A DNA stretch of 64,000 bases from Alphaproteobacteria bacterium (GTDB taxonomy: Bacteria > Planctomycetota > Phycisphaerae > UBA1845), in contig JANQQE010000030.1 in the NCBI GenBank assembly GCA_028285105.1, positions 248,001-312,000 of the forward strand, written 5' to 3'. This document shows, piece by piece, positions 1 to 8,243 of this stretch; positions within the stretch are counted from its first letter, which is position 1, and each line of letters begins with the position of its first letter. The position numbers were made by a program, and so were the translations under genes. The notes below the pieces were generated by a model. It did not search any database. It was not told where the DNA came from and saw only the letters and a list, made by a program, of their open reading frames with translations.

Positions 1-656
1 TCAATCAGTTTTGCAGCACCTTCGACATCGAGGTCGCGCGGATTCATGCCCTTGTGCCAACCGTAGACACCTTCCGATCGCGTTGCGCCGCGCCCTTTTA
101 ATGAAATCACGGGAATGCCAAGTTGATCGGCTGTCGGAACCCATTCGTATGCGAATGAGCGCGGGCTTCCGCCGTAACCGCACAATGCCACCAACACGGT
201 GTCGGTTTTTGCATTGCCGGCTGAATCAGGCTTGTAAACGAAGCGCGTTTCTGTGTCGCACTCCTTCGAGCTTTCGATCATGGCTTTGTATCGATCATCA
301 TCGCGAAGCGAGTCCAAATCCGAATCCTTGCTGATGTGGGCGCTGTCGCACCAACCGTATTGGATCGAGTTTGCAAGTGCTTCAAAGGCCTTGTCACGTT
401 GTCCATCCAGAGCGTAACAACAGGCCAGGTTGTAGTAATTGAACTGATCGAATGGCACAAGATCGGCCAAGTATTCACGGTAACGAATCGCCGTCTCCCA
501 ATCCTTTCGCTGGTAGGCCTCATCACTTTTCATCGTGTAGTGAAGATACCGCATGCCGCGAATGTTGACTTTCTCCGCGACAACCGGCGATGCGACGAAT
601 AGTAGCGCCAAGAAGAACGCCATCGAGGTTCCAATGAAACGGGCTTTCGATGCCAT
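1..656 (-). CDS. Secreted TPR-like / alpha-beta hydrolase protein (3' end cut by window)
   Basis: The reading frame is open from ATG at 656 down to base 1, so only the first 218 or so residues are visible. An AAGGAG ribosome site lies about 6 bases before the ATG. Residues 1-27 form a signal peptide (hydrophobic core, then VAEK). Residues 35-110 read like tetratricopeptide repeats (NYYNLACCYALDGQRDKAFEA is typical). From about residue 130 an alpha/beta-hydrolase start appears: a VLVALCGYGGSP strand-turn and then PVISLKGRG. The catalytic serine would lie beyond the window. Likely an exported esterase or peptidase-like hydrolase; the substrate cannot be told. Confidence 0.75.
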   Translation of the reverse strand, partial: MASKARFIGTSMAFFLALLFVASPVVAEKVNIRGMRYLHYTMKSDEAYQRKDWETAIRYREYLADLVPFDQFNYYNLACCYALDGQRDKAFEALANSIQYGWCDSAHISKDSDLDSLRDDDRYKAMIESSKECDTETRFVYKPDSAGNAKTDTVLVALCGYGGSPRSFAYEWVPTADQLGIPVISLKGRGATRSEGVYGWHKGMNPRDLDVEGAAKLI

Positions 657-950
657 GTTCGTACTCCTTCGCCAGGACGGATGTGTTGTGTCGTGAACGG
701 GCCCATTCGCAGTACAGCCCCTTCGCTGCGAACACTCGCAATCATATCGAATGTGGGTATTTTGCGAAAGCAGCAACGACGGCAACCCAGTCCAATTTCG
801 ACGCAGCCCGCCCATCGTTGAACACCTTGTTAGACACCCTGTGCGTTAACGCATATCGTGTCCCAAATCGACACAATGACTGGAACGGTTTTCGAGGTCG
901 GCTAACGCGCTTGATCAACAATGCAAGCCTGCACACCGATCTGAACGGAT

Positions 951-1946
951 ATGTCATCCATGGCGCAGCGAATTTTCTTTGGTGCAATCGCCATATCGAT
1001 CATTTTCGGGCTTTTCAGTGCCGATGCATTTCTTTCGTCGCTACCGACGTTTGCCGGTACGTTGTTGGACCGGGGGAGTTTTCTGCCGATTGCGATGGCC
1101 ATCGTCTCGATGATGGCTGTTTCGGAATTGGCGAAGATGTGCCGGGCCATCGGTGCCCACCCCAGCCAAATGTGGGCGTCGATCAGTTGCACCGTGCTGG
1201 TCATCTCGCCGTGGTTCAGTGCGGCTGGCCTGCTGGGTGATGGGCCAACCAATCTTGAAGCGATCCACCTTCAATATTTTCTGGTTGGAATCGCACTCTT
1301 GGTCGGCGGCTTCGTTTCACTTCTGCGAAAGGACGTGACGACAGGTCTTTCGGATGTGGCATCGACTTGGCTGTTGATTATCTACGGCGGTTTGTTGCCA
1401 AGTTTTCTTGTAATCATGCGATGCGACTCGGCGTTACCGGGGCCCATTGGGGCGTGGTCGGTTCTTTGCATTGTCATCGTCTGCAAAGTATCCGACATCG
1501 GCGCGTACTTCACGGGCTCATGTGTCGGCCGAACGCCCCTGATTCCCCACGTCAGTCCCAAAAAATCGATTGAAGGCACTCTGGGCGGAATTGCCGTCAG
1601 CGCGTTGGTTTCGCTGGCACTCTTCAAATTTCACGCTGACACTTTGCTGGCTGCCAACCACGCAGTTGAGGGATCGATGCGTGCCCGTCAGTTACTACAA
1701 ATTCATCAAATCACAAGCCTGTACGCTCGGATGACATGGTCGCAAGCCCTTATATTCGGAGTAGTTATGTCAGTTGTCGGGCAACTTGGAGACTTGTTGG
1801 AATCGGTATTCAAACGTTCAGCAAGAGTCAAAGATTCCGCACATCTGGTACCGGGTTTTGGCGGTGTACTGGATATGGTGGACAGTCCGTTTGCGGTCGC
1901 ACCGGTGGCGTGGTTTCTGCTAACACGATGGTGGCAGGTGTTGTAG
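951..1946 (+). CDS. cdsA: Phosphatidate cytidylyltransferase
   Basis: Makes CDP-diacylglycerol from phosphatidate and CTP, the entry to phospholipid head-group synthesis, in the inner membrane. The 331 residues are largely hydrophobic with about eight membrane segments. Residues about 281-312 match the CDP-DAG synthase signature (VFKRSARVKDSAHLVPGFGG then D..D), with two departures: the usual His of PGHGG is Phe and the usual DRxD is DMVD. VCKVSDIGAYFTGSCVG and SPKKSIEGTLGG are further family landmarks. The ATG at 960 is an alternative start with a slightly better upstream GGAT. The phoH gene follows 12 bases downstream, suggesting one transcript. The 294 bases upstream hold no gene I can support. 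Confidence 0.9.
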   Translation: MSSMAQRIFFGAIAISIIFGLFSADAFLSSLPTFAGTLLDRGSFLPIAMAIVSMMAVSELAKMCRAIGAHPSQMWASISCTVLVISPWFSAAGLLGDGPTNLEAIHLQYFLVGIALLVGGFVSLLRKDVTTGLSDVASTWLLIIYGGLLPSFLVIMRCDSALPGPIGAWSVLCIVIVCKVSDIGAYFTGSCVGRTPLIPHVSPKKSIEGTLGGIAVSALVSLALFKFHADTLLAANHAVEGSMRARQLLQIHQITSLYARMTWSQALIFGVVMSVVGQLGDLLESVFKRSARVKDSAHLVPGFGGVLDMVDSPFAVAPVAWFLLTRWWQVL

Positions 1947-1958
1947 AATCTTAGGACG

Positions 1959-3008
1959 ATGGCTCAGCGCGCGGGCGGTATTGGCGTGGCAACAAGTTCG
2001 ATTGGGTTGCCGCTGCGACAGTTCGCAGCACCGATCGCGATGGACGTCGCCAGGAATGATCTGTACCCCTTGGAACTGACCCTTGCCATAGACAACACAG
2101 CCAAGCGCACCCTTCTCTTTGGACCGGCGGACAGCCACCTTCGACTGATCCGCAGCGCACTGGATGTGAAGATCACCGCCCGTGAGTCCACGATCAAGCT
2201 TAGCGGTCCGAATGATGCCATTCGGAAAGCGGCAAGCGTGCTGGATTCATTGCAGGCCCGTTTGCGCAAAGGCGACACCGTCGGTGAGGAAGATGTCAAC
2301 GCGGCGCTTGTCGCCCTCGATCACGAAGACAAGCCCATTACCGGTAAGCGTATCGCGGTCTATCACTCCAACACTTCGATCATCGCGAAGACGGAAGGGC
2401 AAGCCCGATACATTGAAGCCATCGACAATTACGACCTGACGTTTTGTCTGGGGCCTGCCGGTAGCGGAAAAACGTATCTGGCTGTCGCGATGTGCGTGGC
2501 GCTATTGAAGGAACGACGCATCCGTCGATTGGTACTGGTCCGACCCGCCGTCGAGGCCGGTGAGAAACTGGGCTATCTCCCCGGCGACATGCAGGCCAAG
2601 GTAAACCCGTACTTGCGTCCCCTGTTCGACGCGATGCACGACATGATGAGCTTCGATCAGATCAAGCGATTCATGGAGAACGACGTGATCGAAGTGGTGC
2701 CTTTGGCATTCATGCGTGGGCGGACGCTAAACCATTCAGCCGTGATTCTCGACGAGGCGCAGAACGCCACACCTTCTCAGATGTTGATGTTTCTGACACG
2801 GTTGGGCCAAAGCAGCAAGATGATCGTCACCGGTGACGCATCGCAGACCGATTTACCCAGCGGTCAGACGAACGGCGTGGTCGATGCGGTGCGGCGACTT
2901 AAAGGCATCAAGAACGTTGGCATCGTCGAACTTCAAAAAACCGACATTGTGCGCCACCGCTTGGTGCAAAATATTGTGAAGGCCTATGAAAGCAAGAATA
3001 CGTCTTAG
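1959..3008 (+). CDS. phoH: PhoH-like ATPase (YbeZ family)
   Basis: 349 residues. An N-terminal KH-like RNA-binding region (about 40-110) precedes the PhoH P-loop ATPase core: Walker A GPAGSGKT at about 165-172, the family strand LVRPAVEAGEKLGYLPGD, Walker B VILDEAQNATP near 260-270 and the sensor VTGDASQTDLP. YbeZ works with the endonuclease YbeY in 16S rRNA maturation and ribosome quality control, and ybeY lies in the same run of genes here, separated by the HD-domain gene. ATG at 1959 is 12 bases after the cdsA stop; the ribosome site is poor, so translation may depend on coupling. Confidence 0.93.
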   Translation: MAQRAGGIGVATSSIGLPLRQFAAPIAMDVARNDLYPLELTLAIDNTAKRTLLFGPADSHLRLIRSALDVKITARESTIKLSGPNDAIRKAASVLDSLQARLRKGDTVGEEDVNAALVALDHEDKPITGKRIAVYHSNTSIIAKTEGQARYIEAIDNYDLTFCLGPAGSGKTYLAVAMCVALLKERRIRRLVLVRPAVEAGEKLGYLPGDMQAKVNPYLRPLFDAMHDMMSFDQIKRFMENDVIEVVPLAFMRGRTLNHSAVILDEAQNATPSQMLMFLTRLGQSSKMIVTGDASQTDLPSGQTNGVVDAVRRLKGIKNVGIVELQKTDIVRHRLVQNIVKAYESKNTS

Positions 3009-3274
3009 CGAGATTGTAATATGCGACCTTCGAAAGGGCCTTACGAAACTGAGTCTTATGAAACTGAACGCCGTTTGATTCGTACAACCCTTGGATGCGG
3101 CATTGTTTTTCTGGTGATACGCAAGCGCGTACGAATGAACAGACAGTACTGAAAACGCAGGTTTCGCTGCAAATGCTCCAGCAGCAACCGGCAATAGACA
3201 AGGATGCCAGTTGATTCCGTCGATCAATACCCGACTCGGCTCGAACGTGATTCGACGGAACTGAGAATTTGCTG

Positions 3275-5653
3275 ATGTTTGGAATCAACAAGAAAAAGAA
3301 AGTCAGGCGCGAACGGGCGAGACAGTTCAAAGCTGAATCGACCGAGTCTCCGGTGCGCGCCTTGATTAAGAAGATCGGCTTATGGCCAGCAATTGTGACG
3401 GTCGCGTTCTTCGCACTGGCGATGGTCATCAGCCTGTCAGGTGATCCGGGGATACCCTACGCACTCAACCAACGCATTGATCAACCGATCGTTGCACGAG
3501 TCTCATTTGGCGTGGACGATTCGGCGCTTGATCGGAGCAACAAGCATTCGGCTCGTGAATCTGTTCCAAATTACTACCGGGTCAATTCCGAATTTATCGA
3601 CAGAATCGTTGGCGAACGAGAACTCTCGGCGATGTTTGAAGCTGCCCAAGCTCCGACGCTAGAGGGGTTCAAGGAAAAGGCAAGGGAGTACTCTTGGAAT
3701 GCGCATGACTACGTTTACAACCTACTAAACAATGCCAACGAAGCCACGCGCGGCAGTTTTTCCGAATCGCTAGAACAGTTGAAAGAGGATCTACTTCTTG
3801 AACAGACAGCACTACCGTCCGATCAACTCAAGCGCGAACCTCCATCGACTTCGGTTGACGCGATCATACAAATGCCCGGCACCGATGGCGGGAATGTAGC
3901 CGATCGGCGACTGCGGACGGTAGAACTCATCCGCATTTCGAGCACGCCCGCACTGGAAGGACGTGTCTGGAAACTCGCCCAACGCTTCTCGCAACAACTG
4001 CGCCCGGCGATTCGAGAATTCCTGCTTGAAGTGCTGAGCAAAGAACCGATTCTTGTTTACGATCAGGAACGAACGCAGAACGCCATGATCGTCGCCGAGC
4101 GGAACGCCCCTCGGGGCCGACGCCTGTTTGAAGGCGGCAAACCGTTCGTATTTCCACATAACCGTCCGAATGAAGAAGGTGACGGAAATCTAGACACGGG
4201 GATCACCCATGCCGAGTTGGCTCATTTGCATGCTGAACACAATGCTTTTCAAGAGTTCTTGGCGAGTGACGACCCATCGGCAATCCATGCCCGCGAACAA
4301 CGCCTTTTTGAATCGCTGGGTGTTGGAGCCATTTTGCTGATTCTTTCGATTTCAATGTTCGCGTATGTCGGGTTGTATCAACCGCGCGTCTTTGAAGTTC
4401 GCACCCGTTCGGTGGCATTTGCCGGATTGCTGCTCGTCTCCATGATAGCAATTCGACTCATTGTCGCACGACTACCCCACGCAGAATTCGCTTTGACCCC
4501 TGTGCTGCTGGTGGCTGCGATCCTGACGATTGCATATCCCCCGCGATTTGCCGCGGGCGTCACGGTCATCTACATCGCCGTCGTCGCATTGATGATTCGT
4601 GCAGACCTCGGCGCGTTCATTACGATGCTGACCGGCGGATACGTCGTTGCGATCATGCTCAATGACATTCGCACGCGTACCAAGGTCTTGTCCGTCGGTA
4701 TGTTGGCTGGCCTTTTGGTCATGGTGACTTCGTTTGCGTTCGGGCTGATCGATCATCAGGAAGTTGGGTTTGCGTTCAGACGAGCGGTGATCGGTGCTGG
4801 AAGCGCGATTCTTTCGGCGCTGATTATCCAGGGAACGCTCCCATTTATCGAGCGCTTCTTCAGAGTGGCGACGTCATTGACGTTGCTCGAATACCGCGAT
4901 GCCAATCGCCCGCTGCTGCGCCGCCTAGCCCATGAAGCCCCGGGCACGTTCAACCATTCGCTGGTGATCGGTAACATCGCCGAAACCGCGTGCAACGCCA
5001 TCGGTGCCGACGGTCTGCTCGCCCACGTCGGCGCGCTCTATCACGACATCGGAAAAATTCCAAAAGCCGAGTACTTCGCCGAAAACCAGGAAGCCTCGAT
5101 CAACCGCCACGACAAACTTGCCCCGTCGATGAGCCTTCTCATTATTCTGGGCCACGTTAAAGACGGTCTCGAACTGGCCAAGGAATACGGTATTCCGCGC
5201 GTGTTGTACCCATTCATCGCCGAACACCATGGAACCACCGTCGTCAAATTCTTCCATCACCGAGCCAGCGAAAAACAACCGCAGATCGCCAGCGGCAAAC
5301 ACGATCGGCAGGTCGATGAAGCCGAATTCCGCTATCCCGGCCCCAAGCCCGCATCGAAGGAAACGGCTGTCCTGATGCTTTGCGACGGCGTCGAGGGCGC
5401 GGTCCGAGCACTTGCCGAGCCCACGCCAGGCCGCATCGAAGGGATCGTCAGCCAGGTTCTCCAAGCCCGCCTGAAGGACGGTCAATTCAACGAGTGCGAT
5501 ATCACCCTTCGCGAATTGCATCTGGTTGAAGAATCGCTGGTCAAGAGTCTCTGCCGCTTTTATCATGGGAGGGTTGCTTATCCAAAGGGCGACGGATCGA
5601 AAGACGAGGCCAAGAAATCCAAGTCAACCGACCGGTCTAAGCTGGCGGGATGA
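3275..5653 (+). CDS. pgpH: 7TM receptor HD-domain phosphohydrolase (PgpH family)
   Basis: About 792 residues. Architecture: one N-terminal membrane segment (about 30-50), a large extracytoplasmic region (about 60-340) like the 7TMR-HDED sensor domain, seven membrane helices (about 350-520), then a cytoplasmic HD domain with NHS near 565 and the metal-binding HDIGK near 590, followed by EHHGTT. Characterised PgpH proteins hydrolyse cyclic di-AMP. In Firmicutes pgpH also sits between phoH and ybeY, so the order here is conserved across phyla. A frame-compatible TTG lies at 3269, but the ATG at 3275 is the more credible start. The 266 bases between phoH and this gene hold no supported gene. Confidence 0.9.
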   Translation: MFGINKKKKVRRERARQFKAESTESPVRALIKKIGLWPAIVTVAFFALAMVISLSGDPGIPYALNQRIDQPIVARVSFGVDDSALDRSNKHSARESVPNYYRVNSEFIDRIVGERELSAMFEAAQAPTLEGFKEKAREYSWNAHDYVYNLLNNANEATRGSFSESLEQLKEDLLLEQTALPSDQLKREPPSTSVDAIIQMPGTDGGNVADRRLRTVELIRISSTPALEGRVWKLAQRFSQQLRPAIREFLLEVLSKEPILVYDQERTQNAMIVAERNAPRGRRLFEGGKPFVFPHNRPNEEGDGNLDTGITHAELAHLHAEHNAFQEFLASDDPSAIHAREQRLFESLGVGAILLILSISMFAYVGLYQPRVFEVRTRSVAFAGLLLVSMIAIRLIVARLPHAEFALTPVLLVAAILTIAYPPRFAAGVTVIYIAVVALMIRADLGAFITMLTGGYVVAIMLNDIRTRTKVLSVGMLAGLLVMVTSFAFGLIDHQEVGFAFRRAVIGAGSAILSALIIQGTLPFIERFFRVATSLTLLEYRDANRPLLRRLAHEAPGTFNHSLVIGNIAETACNAIGADGLLAHVGALYHDIGKIPKAEYFAENQEASINRHDKLAPSMSLLIILGHVKDGLELAKEYGIPRVLYPFIAEHHGTTVVKFFHHRASEKQPQIASGKHDRQVDEAEFRYPGPKPASKETAVLMLCDGVEGAVRALAEPTPGRIEGIVSQVLQARLKDGQFNECDITLRELHLVEESLVKSLCRFYHGRVAYPKGDGSKDEAKKSKSTDRSKLAG

Positions 5654-5684
5654 CCAATCGGCAGGGAACCCCAGGGTTTCAACG

Positions 5685-6236
5685 ATGGACGTTTGCGACA
5701 ATTCTGAAGACGATTCGCCTCACGAGATATCCGTGTTTGTCGATGTTCCTGAAGACCATCTATTGGGGTCATCAGACAAGCACCGTGAAGTCGAATTGAA
5801 CAAAGCAGCGATAGACCAAGTCTTGGTGGCGGTGCGGTACACGTTGGATCATCATAGTCAGTCGCCGGGCACCATCTCCATCCGCCTCGTCAGTGACGAC
5901 GCCATCGCAAGACTTCACGAACGGACCATGAACATTTCCGGACCGACAGATGTCCTGACGTTCGATCTATCCGACGAGCAATCCGATCACGAAGACGGCG
6001 AGGCCCATCGTGTCGAGGGCGACATCGTCATTTCGCTCGACACCGCCGCCCGCGAAGCCACCAATCGCCAACACGCGTTGACCCACGAATTGATGCTTTA
6101 TGCGATACATGCCACGTTGCACCTGCTGGGTTTTGACGATCGCAACGAATCCGATGCCGCTGGAATGCACGCCGAAGAAGATAAGATTTTGACTGCGCTG
6201 GGTGTCGGAGCAGTTTACGGGAGGCCGGTCAATTGA
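5685..6236 (+). CDS. ybeY: Endoribonuclease YbeY
   Basis: 183 residues from ATG 5685, 32 bases after the pgpH stop. YbeY is a single-metal RNase needed for rRNA 3'-end maturation. The core is recognisable: GPTDVLTFDL, then VEGDIVISLDTA, then HATLHLLGFDD at about 142-152. The usual zinc triad is HxxxHxxxxxH; here His142 and His146 are kept but the third ligand is Asp152. Asp can still bind metal, so loss of activity should not be assumed. The stop overlaps the TTG start of the next gene by four bases, pointing to translational coupling. Confidence 0.92.
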   Translation: MDVCDNSEDDSPHEISVFVDVPEDHLLGSSDKHREVELNKAAIDQVLVAVRYTLDHHSQSPGTISIRLVSDDAIARLHERTMNISGPTDVLTFDLSDEQSDHEDGEAHRVEGDIVISLDTAAREATNRQHALTHELMLYAIHATLHLLGFDDRNESDAAGMHAEEDKILTALGVGAVYGRPVN

Positions 6237-6955
6237 ACATCAGCTTGATCCAACCCAAGCTCAGTATCGCCGAACGGGCCAACAACCTGATGATGCTCGG
6301 TAGCATGATTCGGCGGGAGGCTCGTCACACGCCTGCACCCGACCTTGTGATTCTGCCCGATTGCTGCGTCGCGACTCAGGAAACGGATCGACAGTCGCAG
6401 GTGACGGCGGCGATGTGTCAGGGATTTGCCGAAGCGTTCGCGAGTTGGGCCCGGGAATGGGGCATCTGGATCGCGGTTGGACATTCGATCGTAACCGAGG
6501 CCGGGTTGGAGGAATTCGCCACATTGTTTGACCCGGATGGCGATCCATTTATACGGGCGAAGGATCCGACAGAGACCACGAACCCGAGTAGCGCGTGGCA
6601 AGTCCGCAATTCACCGATTGGCCGCATCGCCCTGTGTTCGTGGAACAAACCGACGATGGACGGCTGCCCTCCGATTGAGACAACGATACCACCGGATCTG
6701 GTCGTCATTCCGGCGATAAGCCCGAATCGTGCGGCGATTGAAACGATGGCCAAGCGCCATTCGGCTTACGCAGCGTTTGTCGGATGCGTACTCGACCAAT
6801 CGGATCAAGAGGTCGTGAGTTATTGCGCCGATCGCAGCGGAAAGATCATTGCAGAGACAACGCCCGGCATTGCGACTTCGACATTTGTGACGGTTGACAT
6901 CGAGCCATGCAACACAACCGACGACCCATGGGAGGCCAGCGAACTTCTTGAGTAA
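6233..6955 (+). CDS. Soluble nitrilase-fold (C-N hydrolase superfamily) protein
   Basis: 240 residues, start TTG at 6233 overlapping the ybeY stop, with GGGAGG about 8 bases upstream. The beginning (MNISLIQPKLS), the LVILPD strand (about 38-43), Lys110 in a RAKDP context and Cys135 in IALCSW follow the Glu-Lys-Cys order of the C-N hydrolase superfamily, but the catalytic Glu position is Asp43. No membrane segment is visible. It may be a degenerate or altered amidase. Its position between ybeY and the corC-like gene is where many bacteria have, close by, lnt, whose catalytic domain is also a nitrilase fold. Substrate unknown. Confidence 0.7.
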   Translation: MNISLIQPKLSIAERANNLMMLGSMIRREARHTPAPDLVILPDCCVATQETDRQSQVTAAMCQGFAEAFASWAREWGIWIAVGHSIVTEAGLEEFATLFDPDGDPFIRAKDPTETTNPSSAWQVRNSPIGRIALCSWNKPTMDGCPPIETTIPPDLVVIPAISPNRAAIETMAKRHSAYAAFVGCVLDQSDQEVVSYCADRSGKIIAETTPGIATSTFVTVDIEPCNTTDDPWEASELLE

Positions 6956-8231
6956 TCATACTGCGTCCATCTTGATCGCCCTGTTGTTGACGTTGATGTT
7001 GATGTTCACCGCGACGCTGAGTCTTGCGCTGCGGTTGTCATCGCGCGTGCGCATGCGCGAATCGCTCGAACGAAAGGGCAAAGGGCACCTGATGGATCGG
7101 CTGGTCGAGCTTCGTTTGGAGTTGGCACACTCGGTGGCCGCCCTTCGCACGGCTTTCACGTTGGCGCTGGCACTCGTGTCGCTTCGGTTCTTTGAAACGT
7201 CGTCCATCCAGCAAGCGTATTGGCAGTACATTCTGGCGTTCGTCGGATCGTTTGCGTTGGTCATCATTTTTGGAGTGGCGATTCCTTCGGCATGGTCGAA
7301 GTATGCCGGCGAATCGATGTTGGCATTTTTGTTACCGCTGGTGTTGGCGTTACGGCACATCTTCTTTCCTATCGTTGCGGCGCTGCGGGTCGTGGATGGG
7401 CTCGTACGCCGGTTGGCTGGCGTCCCTGAAGACAGCATCGAAGAAGAGACCGCCCGTCACGAGCGCGAGTTGTTGGCGGCTGTCAGCGAGGGCGAAAAGC
7501 TCGGTGCGGTAGACGAAGAAGAAAAGGAGATGATCGAATCGGTCATCGATCTCGATGAAACCAGCGTCGCTGCGATCATGACCCCACGGACGGAAATATC
7601 AGCTGTCGAGAAAAACGCGACGTTCGCCGACATCAAAGACCTGATCAAATCGATCGGCCACTCGCGCATTCCGGTTTATGAAGAAACGATCGACAACGTA
7701 CTTGGAATTGTCTACGCCAAGGATCTGCTGCAAATCCACCCCGATGCCGAATGGGTGCTCAAGGACGTGATGCGACCAGCCCCCTTCATCCCCGAAACCA
7801 AAAACGTCCGCGAATTGCTCCACGAATTCCAGACACAGAAGGTTCACATGGCCATCGTGTTGGACGAGTACGGCGGGACGGCTGGTCTGGTGACGATTGA
7901 GGATATCTTGGAGGAATTGGTCGGCGAAATCGTGGATGAATACGATGCCGACGAACCGGAACCGCTCACCCGCATCGACGACGACACGATGGAAATCGAC
8001 GCCAGGGTCCGCATCGACGAGATCAACGAAGAACTCGACATCGAACTGCCCGAGTCGGAAAGTTACGACACCATCGGCGGATTCGTCTTCAGCGCCTTAG
8101 GCCGCATCCCCGAAACCGGCGACTCCTGCCAACACGAAAACGTAAACATCCGAATCGTCCACGCAGAGCCGCGTCGCATTAAACGTTTGCGCGTACATGT
8201 CAACCGCAACGGCGAAAGTGAACAGCCTTAG
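6948..8231 (+). CDS. CorC/HlyC-family membrane protein with CBS pair (YbeX-like)
   Basis: About 427 residues from TTG 6948, which overlaps the end of the preceding gene; GGGAGG lies 12 bases upstream. An N-terminal DUF21-like membrane region (helices near 5-25, 65-85, 90-115 and 120-140) is followed by the linker EEEKEMIESVIDL, two CBS motifs starting at MTPRTEI (about 211) and VMRPAPFIPETK, and a C-terminal CorC_HlyC domain with DEYGGTAGLVTIEDILEELVGEI. Proteins of this family are implicated in magnesium/cobalt efflux and, as YbeX, in rRNA metabolism together with YbeZ and YbeY, which fits the neighbours. It closes the plus-strand block. Confidence 0.88.
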   Translation: MSNHTASILIALLLTLMLMFTATLSLALRLSSRVRMRESLERKGKGHLMDRLVELRLELAHSVAALRTAFTLALALVSLRFFETSSIQQAYWQYILAFVGSFALVIIFGVAIPSAWSKYAGESMLAFLLPLVLALRHIFFPIVAALRVVDGLVRRLAGVPEDSIEEETARHERELLAAVSEGEKLGAVDEEEKEMIESVIDLDETSVAAIMTPRTEISAVEKNATFADIKDLIKSIGHSRIPVYEETIDNVLGIVYAKDLLQIHPDAEWVLKDVMRPAPFIPETKNVRELLHEFQTQKVHMAIVLDEYGGTAGLVTIEDILEELVGEIVDEYDADEPEPLTRIDDDTMEIDARVRIDEINEELDIELPESESYDTIGGFVFSALGRIPETGDSCQHENVNIRIVHAEPRRIKRLRVHVNRNGESEQP

Positions 8232-8243
8232 TACATCGGCGAA

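Noticed and set aside
4925-5566. 213-residue minus-strand frame
   Set aside because: Antisense shadow of the HD domain of pgpH; no ribosome site and no family pattern.
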